A DNA stretch of 27,504 nucleotides, taken from NCBI GenBank assembly GCA_002315675.1, contig DCHP01000042.1:1-27504 (forward strand). Direction: 5' to 3'. Position 1 is the first letter of the stretch, and the number at the start of each line of letters is the position of its first letter. Origin of the DNA: Rikenellaceae bacterium UBA1749 (GTDB taxonomy: Bacteria; Bacteroidota; Bacteroidia; Bacteroidales; Rikenellaceae). This document shows positions 1-7,680 of this stretch, piece after piece. A program made the position numbers and the translations under genes. The notes under the pieces were generated by a model, which made no database searches, was not told the DNA's origin, and saw only the letters and a program-made list of their open reading frames with translations.

Positions 1-823
1 GTAAATGCATAGCTTTACTATGGCGCAAGGTATGGCAACTGATATGATCAGGAATTAATTCAGGTTTGAGTTTTCTCGCCATATCCACATATTTTAGTAA
101 TATGTATGTAATACCTTTGCGAGTCAACTTTTCATATCTATTATTGTAAAATAGTGGTGATGAAGACTTGTTACTATCAAAGAGCATGTTCTCATCCATG
201 TACTGATTCAAAATTTTCACTTGTTCCCTTACTAAAGGTACAATACGAACTTTACGTCCTTTGCCTATGAGGCGGATGGTATATGGCTCGCTACTGATAC
301 GTACATTATCCACTGACAAATCAGCAATTTCAGATACACGTGCGCCTGTATCGTACATCAACGACAACAATGCTAAATCTCTACGTCCTCTCCATGTATT
401 TGAGTCCGGTTGTTCCAAAACAAGCTTTATCCCTTCAGTACTTAGATAACAAAGAGTGGATCCTTCTGTTTTTATTGCTTTGATAGTCAGTATCTTTTGC
501 CATTCTTCAATCTTCTCTATCACCGTATATTGCAGATACAAGCAAAAAGAACGTATAGCAGCCAAACGATAGTTGCGTGTTGCAAGAGAACATTTACGTA
601 CATCTAATAGCCACTTTAGAAAGCTTTGCACATTGCTCCACGTTAGATCTTTAAGTTGGAGGTTTTCCACACCTATACCTTTTACATCCCTCATGTAATC
701 TATAAATTGCAGAAATGCATCTCTATATGATGCGATGGTATTTGAACTGACGTTACGTTCATGTGGCAGATATTCGGAAAGAAAGCGGCTTAAATACTTT
801 GCAAAATCAGTCGTCGTAATCAT
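1..823 (-). CDS. Tyrosine recombinase, third of a trio (3' end outside window)
   Basis: Read on the minus strand from an ATG at 823-821, the frame stays open for 274 codons to the left edge, so the C-terminus is missing. The N-terminal ~110 residues look like a SAM-like core-binding domain. The catalytic domain shows the first Arg in TGARVSEIADL (R162), the beta-hairpin Lys in GKGRKVR (K188) and the HxxR box in HTLRHS (H264, R267). The last His/Trp and the nucleophilic Tyr would lie beyond position 1. It is XerD-like in layout. The start codon lies inside the end of the preceding recombinase gene (17-base overlap), which supports translational coupling and a single unit of three recombinases. 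No other start is available without leaving that overlap. That it is a tyrosine recombinase is nearly certain; its exact role in the trio is inferred. Confidence 0.9.
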   Translation of the reverse strand, partial: MITTTDFAKYLSRFLSEYLPHERNVSSNTIASYRDAFLQFIDYMRDVKGIGVENLQLKDLTWSNVQSFLKWLLDVRKCSLATRNYRLAAIRSFCLYLQYTVIEKIEEWQKILTIKAIKTEGSTLCYLSTEGIKLVLEQPDSNTWRGRRDLALLSLMYDTGARVSEIADLSVDNVRISSEPYTIRLIGKGRKVRIVPLVREQVKILNQYMDENMLFDSNKSSSPLFYNNRYEKLTRKGITYILLKYVDMARKLKPELIPDHISCHTLRHSKAMHL

Positions 824-1811
824 AGGTCATATTAATTTTAGGGTATACAAACGCATTTATTTCAGAACATTGTTCTTTTAACTCCGGATACATGGTACAT
901 GTTAGACGTACATACTTTTCCGTAGCACAGAGAGATTGATGCCCAAGACAAGTTGATAGAATAGGCAGACTAGTATACAAATCCATGCCTTCATGTCCCA
1001 TTTGTACTAGTGCATGCACAGCATTGGTATGGCGCATATCATGTACACGAGGCCCACAATGATTTCCTTTATAAGGTATTTTGCATATATCTAGCAACTT
1101 ACGTAAATGTTGATATACACTATTGGATTTAATTCCCGTTCCATCAGACTTTATAAAAAGAAAAGATTCTTCATTAGATATACCATTTATTGGCATTGAG
1201 TTACGATAAATAAGATATACCTCCAATACTTTCTGCATTGATTCACTAAGTGGAACTAAACGTTCTTTTCCGTTCTTGGTTTTGCGTATATGGATGTAGT
1301 GTTCATCGAGATGAACGTCTTTATTCTGTATTGACAGAGCTTCTGACACTCTCAGACCCGTACTGTATAATAATCTTAAAAGAGCTGGCATAGCAAATAG
1401 AGCTGTCCCCATACGTAAATCATGAAGTCTATATTCGTCGGCCGCCTTGAATATGGCAGCAATCTGTTCGTGCGTAAAAATATATGGTACAAAATTTGAT
1501 TTGACTGGTTTCGGAAGCCGAGGTATAAAACATACACATCCACATTTAGCCATCAAGGTTGTAAGTTGATGCCATACTGAATACTTTGCGTACAAAGTCT
1601 TATCACAATCTGTAGCACGTGTCGTTCGCCATTTTTGGATGAATATATCCTTGATATGAGGGTCTGTAAGGTTCTCTGCATTGGCGAAGTCATCGAACTC
1701 CTTGAGTATCCACTTCATTCGATGAGCACTAATACCTGCAGATGCTTTGATATCTAGCAGATGTTTTATATAGGGAGCAAGGACGCTTGAATAGTTGAAC
1801 TGATTAGACAT
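807..1811 (-). CDS. Tyrosine recombinase/integrase, second of a trio
   Basis: A 334-residue phage-integrase-family protein. All catalytic residues are visible: Arg in TGLRVSEAL (R154), Lys in RKTKNGKER (around 177), HxxR in HDMRHT (H257, R260), His in LGHQSL (H291) and Tyr in TEKYVRL (Y300). These proteins cut and rejoin DNA through a 3'-phosphotyrosine link in the cytoplasm. Its start overlaps the end of the upstream recombinase by 8 bases, and its own end overlaps the start of the next by 17, so the three are probably made together from one mRNA. The N-terminal third is a core-binding-like helical region with a short Cys cluster (CGCVC, around 90-94). Three overlapping co-directional recombinases are the hallmark of RIT (recombinase in trio) elements. 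Membership of that group is inferred from layout. Confidence 0.93.
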   Translation of the reverse strand: MSNQFNYSSVLAPYIKHLLDIKASAGISAHRMKWILKEFDDFANAENLTDPHIKDIFIQKWRTTRATDCDKTLYAKYSVWHQLTTLMAKCGCVCFIPRLPKPVKSNFVPYIFTHEQIAAIFKAADEYRLHDLRMGTALFAMPALLRLLYSTGLRVSEALSIQNKDVHLDEHYIHIRKTKNGKERLVPLSESMQKVLEVYLIYRNSMPINGISNEESFLFIKSDGTGIKSNSVYQHLRKLLDICKIPYKGNHCGPRVHDMRHTNAVHALVQMGHEGMDLYTSLPILSTCLGHQSLCATEKYVRLTCTMYPELKEQCSEINAFVYPKINMTYDYDD

Positions 1812-3039
1812 AAAACGCTCCTCCTTTCTGCGTGTAGAATTCGTTTGGTACAGGTGGTACAGGTAAGGCGCACTTGACGAGAGACTTTAGGTCAATCTTT
1901 AAATATGTCATCGTTGCCTCTGTACTACGATGTCCTAGAGATTCTGATATTACGGGTATCGTGGTGCCGTTTTCAAGCATTACACTTGCTAGAGAGTGAC
2001 GCAGTGAATGTGGACCATGATGTTTACCCATGACATTTACGCCAGATTTACAGATGGCTATACTAATTGCAGTACATACCATTGACTTTGTAGCAGCCAC
2101 ATAAGGGGCTCTACTTGATAGGAATACATTCTGAAGCTCTGATTTTTGTCTTCCGTGCTTAAGATAGTCTATGATGGCATTGCCAACATCTGCAAGCAGA
2201 GGTAGTTCTATTTTCTTATTGGTCTTAAGCATTACAAGCATAATCTTGTCTGTATCCCAGTCAATATCAGAAAATTTGAGATTGGCTATATCTGATGCCC
2301 TCAATCCAAGACGTGAGGCAAGTAGTACCATAGCATAATTTCGTTTGCCTACAGCGCTACTTCTAGAAATGGAATTTTCTATCTTCATTACATCTGATGG
2401 ATTAAAGTAAGAAGGAATCTTCTCCTGTTTACGCACCTTGTAGGTATCAAACAACTCATCATAGCGTCCGTCCACAATGTGTTCTTCCTTCCAAAATTTA
2501 AATAAAACTCGCAAAGCCGATACAATATTTGTTTTGTTCGTTGGATGTGAAGATATAAATGTCAAAATGTGGTTTTCTGTAATATGACTTATATGATGGA
2601 CTTCAAAGGATTTGAGATGCATGAGAAAGTCACTTAGATGCAAACGATAATCTTTAATCGTCTTATTACTCCTACGCTTATTAGAAAGATGAAATAATAA
2701 CTTCTCCATCTCTATTCCAATTTCGCCATCTAGGATATGAGAAACAGGAATAATACAACGTTTTCGAATATATCCGAGCGCTAACATATCGTCAAGTACT
2801 TGTACGCTACGAATTTTCTCGCGTTCTTGGGGACGGATTGTCCCGTCATAATGACATGTGGAGACAAACCTTGCTCCAACATCTGATGAATACATCTCAA
2901 TGTCATTGTCTGACATATATTTTACAATGCCATGTCTCCAAAGACTCCTGTACTTATAGATTCTTTCACGTGTGTAACAGTTCTCTTTGAAGTACGTTGT
3001 ACAACAATCAATGAGGTTTTGAATTTTTACTTCTTTCAT
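1804..3039 (-). CDS. Tyrosine recombinase/integrase, first of a trio
   Basis: A 411-residue tyrosine recombinase with an intact active site: Arg in LGLRASDIANL (R247), Lys in MLKTNKK (K272-K276), HxxR in HSLRHS (H344, R347), His in SLGHRS (H370) and Tyr in TMTYLKI (Y379). The N-terminal ~110 residues are an extra domain ahead of the core-binding region (about 110-200), making it the longest of the three, as is usual for the first gene in RIT-type trios. The chosen ATG lies only 8 bases from a strong 12-bp-stem hairpin (3047-3083), which may control its translation. No canonical TAnnTTTG box was found upstream. It leads the trio, so it would be read first from the repeat-rich end at 3164-3224. 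Confidence 0.93.
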   Translation of the reverse strand: MKEVKIQNLIDCCTTYFKENCYTRERIYKYRSLWRHGIVKYMSDNDIEMYSSDVGARFVSTCHYDGTIRPQEREKIRSVQVLDDMLALGYIRKRCIIPVSHILDGEIGIEMEKLLFHLSNKRRSNKTIKDYRLHLSDFLMHLKSFEVHHISHITENHILTFISSHPTNKTNIVSALRVLFKFWKEEHIVDGRYDELFDTYKVRKQEKIPSYFNPSDVMKIENSISRSSAVGKRNYAMVLLASRLGLRASDIANLKFSDIDWDTDKIMLVMLKTNKKIELPLLADVGNAIIDYLKHGRQKSELQNVFLSSRAPYVAATKSMVCTAISIAICKSGVNVMGKHHGPHSLRHSLASVMLENGTTIPVISESLGHRSTEATMTYLKIDLKSLVKCALPVPPVPNEFYTQKGGAFYV

Positions 3040-3046
3040 AATGATA

Positions 3047-3083
3047 ATTTTTAAGTTACGGCTTACGCCTTTAACTTAAAAAT
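3047..3083. repeat. 12-bp perfect inverted repeat before the recombinase trio
   Basis: The arms 3047-3058 and 3072-3083 are exact reverse complements with a 13-base spacer. In minus-strand RNA the spacer folds further: GGC and GCC pair around GTAA, which would be a GNRA-type tetraloop. The structure lies 8 bases before the recombinase start codon. It could be an RNA hairpin controlling translation, an attenuator, or a recombinase-binding site. The sequence does not decide between these. Confidence 0.8.
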
Positions 3084-3163
3084 AGTATTATGTGAAGTAA
3101 TTATGACAAGTATACAAGATAAATTTCACGAAATCAGCAGATTGTTTTTAGAATTAAGTGTCG

Positions 3164-3191
3164 ACTTCTCATAACGATACACTTCTCATAA
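3164..3191. repeat. Two direct copies of an 11-bp repeat, 17-bp period
   Basis: ACTTCTCATAA occurs at 3164-3174 and again at 3181-3191. The core TCTCATAA resembles the arms of the adjoining palindrome (TCCCATAATACG). Regular short repeats next to an integrase operon are typical of recombinase-binding arrays, which is the likely role here by inference. Confidence 0.75.
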
Positions 3192-3224
3192 TTCGTATTA
3201 TGGGAAATGTCCCATAATACGAAT
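3191..3224. repeat. 15-bp perfect inverted repeat at probable end of the recombinase element
   Basis: The arms 3191-3205 and 3210-3224 are exact reverse complements with a 4-base centre. The right arm ends where recognisable transposase coding sequence begins (about 3225). This fits a terminal recombination site of the trio element, created or carried at the insertion point. It also covers the ATG (3207) of the downstream open frame, so that ATG is not the native transposase start. Confidence 0.8.
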
Positions 3225-3554
3225 CGGCAACTGAAATTGGATTTGAATCTCCGGCCAATATACCATCAAAAAGACGAGAGGTCTGATGCACACCTGTTTT
3301 TGGGAATGCTGTCATATTGGATAGTCAACACCATTCGCTACAAGTTGAAGCTGCACGGCAACACTCATTACTGGACCGAATTGGTCAGGATATTGTCGTC
3401 ACAAAAAATAGTAACCACAACGGGCATAAACGCATTGGGAGAACTAATCAAGTTCCGGGTGTGCAGCGAACCTACAAAAGATGTCCATGAAATCTACGAG
3501 CAACTCGAATTCAAACCGAAACCATTTACGAAAGTAAAAGTTTGTAGTACATAG
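3207..3554 (+). pseudogene. IS4-superfamily (IS1634-like) transposase, C-terminal remnant
   Basis: The 115-codon frame matches, from about residue 7 on, the C-terminal part of Bacteroidales IS4/IS1634-type DDE transposases: QLKLDLNLRPIYHQKDERS, then SDAHLFLGMLSYWIVNTIRYKLK, and the closing region with GELIKF and EIYEQLEFKPKPF. Intact members are several hundred residues long. The catalytic Glu of the Y-(2)-R-(3)-E-(6)-K signature should sit seven residues before the Lys of QLK, where this frame has His3, so the break falls just before or at that motif. The upstream part of the gene is absent, replaced by the palindrome-bearing end of the recombinase trio. The remnant cannot be an active transposase. 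Family assignment is from recalled motif patterns. Confidence 0.8.
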
Positions 3555-3904
3555 TCAAAAAATCTGCCCAACGCAAATGATTGTATAGCAGTAAAAATCT
3601 TAATTATATGGCAAAGTTGGGTTAATTTTGATGGATTCTACCGGATTCTTCCATCCAACAAGAATATTTCAAACAAATATCTTGCAAAGTATTCAAAACG
3701 TCTTGCAAAGCATGATTCTAATTGGATGGTAACAGTTCAGAAAGTGCCGAAAGATGAATAGTCCTGCAGAGAAACAATAATGAGGGCAATCAAATAGTCA
3801 CCCTCATTATTTCAGTTTCTATGTACAGAATTAATGCTATCCCTGGGATGTGGTAACCCCACCCAGGATGTGGTATTTCCTTGAATGATTTTTTTTACAT
3901 GTGG
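3555..3904. other. 350-base gap: IS remnant flank and terminator
   Basis: No convincing gene. After the transposase stop the same frame stays open to a TAG at 3759-3761 but has no start codon and no recognisable product. It may be decayed IS sequence. The stretch also holds the hairpin at 3776-3811 and a short direct repeat (GGATGTGGTA at 3846-3855 and 3866-3875, 20-base period) of unknown meaning. Confidence 0.6.
3776..3811. terminator. Hairpin, probable terminator of the DUF5107 transcription unit
   Basis: AATAATGAGGG at 3776-3786 pairs exactly with CCCTCATTATT at 3801-3811 around a 14-base loop. It lies 94 bases beyond the DUF5107 stop codon. There is no long T tract, so termination is likely rather than certain; it could also serve transcripts leaving the IS remnant. 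Confidence 0.5.
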
Positions 3905-6751
3905 CTAATCTGAAATGATTATTGAATCTGCTTTTTGCCAGTTTTTCGCTTTGGCGGCATCAATAATTTCATTTTCTGTTGAATAGTCTATCAGGTATTC
4001 ATATGGTTTCCCGACACCTAGGTCCTCATTCCATATTTTTGAATTTTCAACAGCCTTTATGGCTCCAGAGTATTTTTTCTCTTTCAAAAGCTTACATGCC
4101 TGTTTTAGGTTGGCTTTCCTATAGATTACATGTCCAGTACGGGCACCTTCATTCGGCATAACTTTGAACTGGTTAAGTACTTTAAGACACATTTCATATT
4201 CTCCAGATTCACATAATGCATTCGCGTATTTCAAACCGATTTCATATTTGTCATGGTAAAGCTTGAAGTATTTCTCAGCTGTTTCTGTTGCATCTTTCCA
4301 CATAGAGTTGTCAGAATAATATTGGATTATTCTATCTCCTACCCTCCAGGATTCATCAAGTTTTTCAGCTTTCTGAAGGTCCTTTAATATTTCATCTCCA
4401 TTTTTCAGAGATGCTCTTGAAATAAATAGTGGTGCAAAATCGGAATCATCGCATTTGTTCAGATTATCTAGTGCTTTGATTGTATCATTGCGGTTCCATT
4501 CAATCAGAGCTTTGTAGTAATTTATCTTCCATGATGGACTTACACTTTCAGCCCAGTCAAGAATATCCATGGTCTCCACCCTGAAAGGAAATACAAGATA
4601 CGGAGATGATGAATTTGCTTCCTCAACAGCCTTTTTTGCGGAATCCATATCAGATTCTTTAAGTATGTATCCTTTGATATATTTAGCAATTGGGAATTCA
4701 GTCATATCACATATGCTAAGAACTTCAGAATTCAGTTCTAGATTCATATACCAGAGTGCAGTCTCAATGAGATCCTGTTCCGGCATTTCACAGCGGAACT
4801 CCTTTAGATAGCTGTCCTTTGAACTTTCATCAAGAAGAGACTTCTCATAGCGGACAATTGGATTTAAAGGTGTTTCCTTCAATATTTCTTCTACCAATTT
4901 AATACTCTGTTGTTTCTGTCCGTTTTTTCTAAGATATGCACATTTAATTTGCAGTGCCTGGATGTTGGTCGGCTCAGCTTCCAGTGCCTTATTGATGAAA
5001 CAGATACAATCATCCATGCAATTCTCTCTGAATGCAATTGTCGCCAGCATTGTATATGCCGCACTTCTATATTGCTGCGTGAAAGTTGCTACGGAAAAAC
5101 CATCTTTTGCAATGGTCAAATTCTTTAACTGAAGGTTGGCAATCCCCCAGAGATAGTTGGCTTCCCCATCATATGTATTTATAGAAAGAGCTCTTTTGAG
5201 ATATCCGGCAGCTGATTCTGCATAGCCTTTCTGGAGGCAGAGTAGTGCTTTCTTGTCCAATGCCGGAACAAAGTACTTGTCTGCGGTCAGAGATGAGTCA
5301 AGCTGTTTGTCTGCTTCCTCGAAGTATCTGATATTAAGATATTGCTCTCCTAGAATATAATGCCCATATGTGGTGTTCCAGTTAAAATCATCTGGTATCT
5401 CCAAAGGTCTTTCAGTCATTCTTGTCTTTTGCTCTTCATCATATACAAGTTCATTGTCCCCTATGATGAATTTAAGTTTCCCGTTTCCTTTGTATGCAAA
5501 ACTTCTTGTAATGACAGACAATGGTCTTAGACTTATTCCTGACTGGAATACTTTTTCTTTTCCATCAAATACTCTCAGTTCCTTTTCCGCAGATATAACC
5601 GGGGATATCAATATTCTTATACTATCGTTTTCGTGTTCTACGGTTATTGCCCCAATTTTTGAAGCATCATTGTATGCTCCGATATTTTCAACAGGATACC
5701 AATATTCAGTCCATTTATCTGTGCCCATTGGGGTGAATGAGTGATGTTTGTATGGAGTTAACATACTTTCTGCAATTGGCTGATTGAACATTCTACCGGA
5801 TTGTATCTCAACATACTGGCCATCGTTGTCTGTCAGAAGATCTTTCCATATTTCACCTTCCCTCGCCTGACTCCAGCTGAAGAATTTTCTTCCCAGTTTT
5901 TCATCCTGACGACAGCAATGAACGAATCCGAAATCATCATCATTCCAGTAGGCACCATAATAATTCCCGAACCCACCTAGAATATGGATGGAAATATCAT
6001 GGCCAAATGTCATATCCTTGTATTTTCTAAGGTTGTTTCCTTGTTCATCGATGGGATAATTATGTGAGTCTCCTGCATGTCCTATATAATTGTTGCCGGG
6101 CGCACAGATCTGAAGATCGCCATCGGCCTTGAAAGCGCCATTCATCCATTGATAGTATGGCTGTTCCAGTGGAGTGGTGTTTGACCACGTAACGGAAGTT
6201 GTAAAATATGCTTTATCTGATGGCAGTCTTACTTCGACATTCCAGTATGTTCTTGTAATGAGTTCATATGATGAAATAAAGCAGCTGACACTACCATCAC
6301 TATTTTCCTGAGTCTTGTAATTGACAGGAGTCGCAGTTGACGGAATATGACCGATTATTCCGAAATTGAATTCAATGCCACCGGATACCCAAGCTCCTCT
6401 CATGGCAATGTCCCTGAATTTTACGACATGATTATAGTAGACGAATTCCTTATTCCTTGTCTTATCCAGTGCTCCCCATATTTTGCCTCCTATTTCAGGA
6501 AACATTGTAACCTTTATGTAATCATTTTCAAGAGTAACAGTCTTCCACTGTTTGTCTTTGCTGATATTATCGTATTGGCTAAACCTCCAATATGGATAAT
6601 ACTTGTTGTCTGGATTTGCTATCGGGTCAGGGTCTGAGAACCCATAGGTTTTCATTGTTGTAACCGACTCTATGATTGTTGCTTTTTCCTCTTTGCCATT
6701 TGATGTCAGACAAAAACATATTAGCAATAATGTAAACAGAACTTTCTTCAT
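3905..6751 (-). CDS. Exported DUF5107-domain protein with C-terminal TPR repeats
   Basis: A 948-residue protein with a cleavable-type signal peptide (hydrophobic 4-17), so it acts in the periplasm or at the cell surface. Residues about 70-350 match the DUF5107 family, which has a beta-sandwich, mutarotase-like look: note MFPEIGGKIWGALD, FVYYNHVVKFRDIAMRGAW and GGIEFNFGIIGH. From about 460 the protein becomes helical and repetitive (GHYILGEQYLNIRYFEEADKQL, ALDKKALLCLQKGYAESA and later copies), i.e. a long run of tetratricopeptide repeats. DUF5107-TPR proteins are common in Bacteroidetes and are often found near carbohydrate-use genes; no enzymatic activity is assigned here. It lies 173 bases after the cyclophilin gene in the same direction, with no clear TAnnTTTG promoter in that gap, so it may be read through from upstream. 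No SusC/SusD pair is nearby. Confidence 0.88.
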   Translation of the reverse strand: MKKVLFTLLLICFCLTSNGKEEKATIIESVTTMKTYGFSDPDPIANPDNKYYPYWRFSQYDNISKDKQWKTVTLENDYIKVTMFPEIGGKIWGALDKTRNKEFVYYNHVVKFRDIAMRGAWVSGGIEFNFGIIGHIPSTATPVNYKTQENSDGSVSCFISSYELITRTYWNVEVRLPSDKAYFTTSVTWSNTTPLEQPYYQWMNGAFKADGDLQICAPGNNYIGHAGDSHNYPIDEQGNNLRKYKDMTFGHDISIHILGGFGNYYGAYWNDDDFGFVHCCRQDEKLGRKFFSWSQAREGEIWKDLLTDNDGQYVEIQSGRMFNQPIAESMLTPYKHHSFTPMGTDKWTEYWYPVENIGAYNDASKIGAITVEHENDSIRILISPVISAEKELRVFDGKEKVFQSGISLRPLSVITRSFAYKGNGKLKFIIGDNELVYDEEQKTRMTERPLEIPDDFNWNTTYGHYILGEQYLNIRYFEEADKQLDSSLTADKYFVPALDKKALLCLQKGYAESAAGYLKRALSINTYDGEANYLWGIANLQLKNLTIAKDGFSVATFTQQYRSAAYTMLATIAFRENCMDDCICFINKALEAEPTNIQALQIKCAYLRKNGQKQQSIKLVEEILKETPLNPIVRYEKSLLDESSKDSYLKEFRCEMPEQDLIETALWYMNLELNSEVLSICDMTEFPIAKYIKGYILKESDMDSAKKAVEEANSSSPYLVFPFRVETMDILDWAESVSPSWKINYYKALIEWNRNDTIKALDNLNKCDDSDFAPLFISRASLKNGDEILKDLQKAEKLDESWRVGDRIIQYYSDNSMWKDATETAEKYFKLYHDKYEIGLKYANALCESGEYEMCLKVLNQFKVMPNEGARTGHVIYRKANLKQACKLLKEKKYSGAIKAVENSKIWNEDLGVGKPYEYLIDYSTENEIIDAAKAKNWQKADSIIISD

Positions 6752-6814
6752 GTGTATCTATTGATTTAAATTATTTGATATTCAATCTCATTTATAATAT
6801 TTGTCATTGAGTCT

Positions 6815-6900
6815 ACTTGAAAAAGTATTTTTTGTCATTTTTGCCACTATTACAGGTCTCTGGAATTGGGGTGTCTCTCAATATTTGGACTTTTTCAAGT
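6815..6900. repeat. 12-bp inverted repeat with 62-base spacer between two genes
   Basis: ACTTGAAAAAGT at 6815-6826 is the exact reverse complement of 6889-6900. The pair fills most of the gap between the cyclophilin and DUF5107 genes. No target-site duplication is evident at its edges. It could be a small MITE-like insertion, an mRNA structure, or a double operator. Confidence 0.6.
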
Positions 6901-6924
6901 GTGCTCGTCATTAGAATAAGAGGT

Positions 6925-7635
6925 TTAGTCCTTGACAACTTTAAGCGTAATGGACTTGATATATACGTCATCTGTCGGACGATCGTTTGCATCGGTCCTG
7001 ACCTTTGAAATGTCGTATGCATTCTCCATACCTTTTATGACTACACCATATATTGTGTAACTTCCGTCTAGATGCGGTAGTCCTCCATATTTTAGATAAT
7101 TTGACTGGACAGAAGTGTCCAGTTTAGGTGCACCGACAAGATCGATGATATCTTTTGCTCTTTGAAGAATGCTATCGTTTACCTCTCTTCCGACGACAAT
7201 ATAAAATTGAGAACCGGAAGATTCCCTTTTGGGATTAGTCTCATCGTTTTCTCTTGCCGCGCATAATGCTCCGATATAGTGGTGATGATTTGGTCTTATC
7301 TCTGCCGGTAGGTTGTATCCGACATCTGTATCTCCGTATAGCTTCAGAGCCAGTGGTATTTTACTTTCAGGGTCACCTCCCTGAATGACAAATCCATCAA
7401 TTACCCTATGGAAGAGAATATTTTCATAGAAATTTTCATTAATAAGTTTGACAAAATTATCTCTATGAATAGGCGTGTCATTGAATAACTTTACAACAAT
7501 GTTTCCCATGGACGTTTTAATGGTGGCTTCATAGTGATATCCTTCTTTTAAGGAATCCTGAGCCATACAGGAAAGGATAGTTGCAGCTATCAACATTATT
7601 ACAGACAAAAATCTCACTCCTACATTATTTTTCAT
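6925..7635 (-). CDS. Cyclophilin-type peptidyl-prolyl cis-trans isomerase, lipoprotein
   Basis: A 236-residue protein that catalyses cis-trans isomerisation of Xaa-Pro bonds during folding of exported proteins. The N-terminus is hydrophobic and ends in ILSC, so Cys23 is a probable lipidation site. The cyclophilin core starts near residue 38 (IKTSMGNIVVKLF). It carries the hallmark FHRVIDGFVIQGGD, with the active-site Arg77 and the Gln of IQGGD, plus SGSQFYIV and the late LDGSYTIYGVVIKGME motif. It has a longer insertion (about 95-140) than minimal PpiA/B proteins, as is common in Bacteroidetes. It follows the helicase gene after 45 bases in the same direction, suggesting co-transcription although the functions are unrelated. 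Family assignment is firm; cell location is inferred. Confidence 0.92.
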   Translation of the reverse strand: MKNNVGVRFLSVIMLIAATILSCMAQDSLKEGYHYEATIKTSMGNIVVKLFNDTPIHRDNFVKLINENFYENILFHRVIDGFVIQGGDPESKIPLALKLYGDTDVGYNLPAEIRPNHHHYIGALCAARENDETNPKRESSGSQFYIVVGREVNDSILQRAKDIIDLVGAPKLDTSVQSNYLKYGGLPHLDGSYTIYGVVIKGMENAYDISKVRTDANDRPTDDVYIKSITLKVVKD

Positions 7636-7680
7636 GCGGCATATTTCATTTTTTTCAATGTTTGTATATTGTGTTTCTTT

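Noticed and set aside
261..449. Plus-strand open frame of 62 codons
   Set aside because: It lies opposite the third recombinase gene, whose minus-strand reading has clear catalytic motifs; the plus-strand product resembles nothing.
3555..3761. In-frame continuation of 68 codons after the transposase stop
   Set aside because: No start codon, no recognisable family and separated by a stop. It may be decayed IS sequence but cannot be called a gene.
3846..3875. Short direct repeat GGATGTGGTA with a 20-base period
   Set aside because: Only two copies with no palindrome or coding link; too little to name a function or a CRISPR-like array.
6817..7008. Plus-strand 63-codon frame with a hydrophobic N-terminus
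   Set aside because: It overlaps the end of the cyclophilin gene on the other strand and has no homology cue or promoter; hydrophobicity here comes from T-rich sequence.
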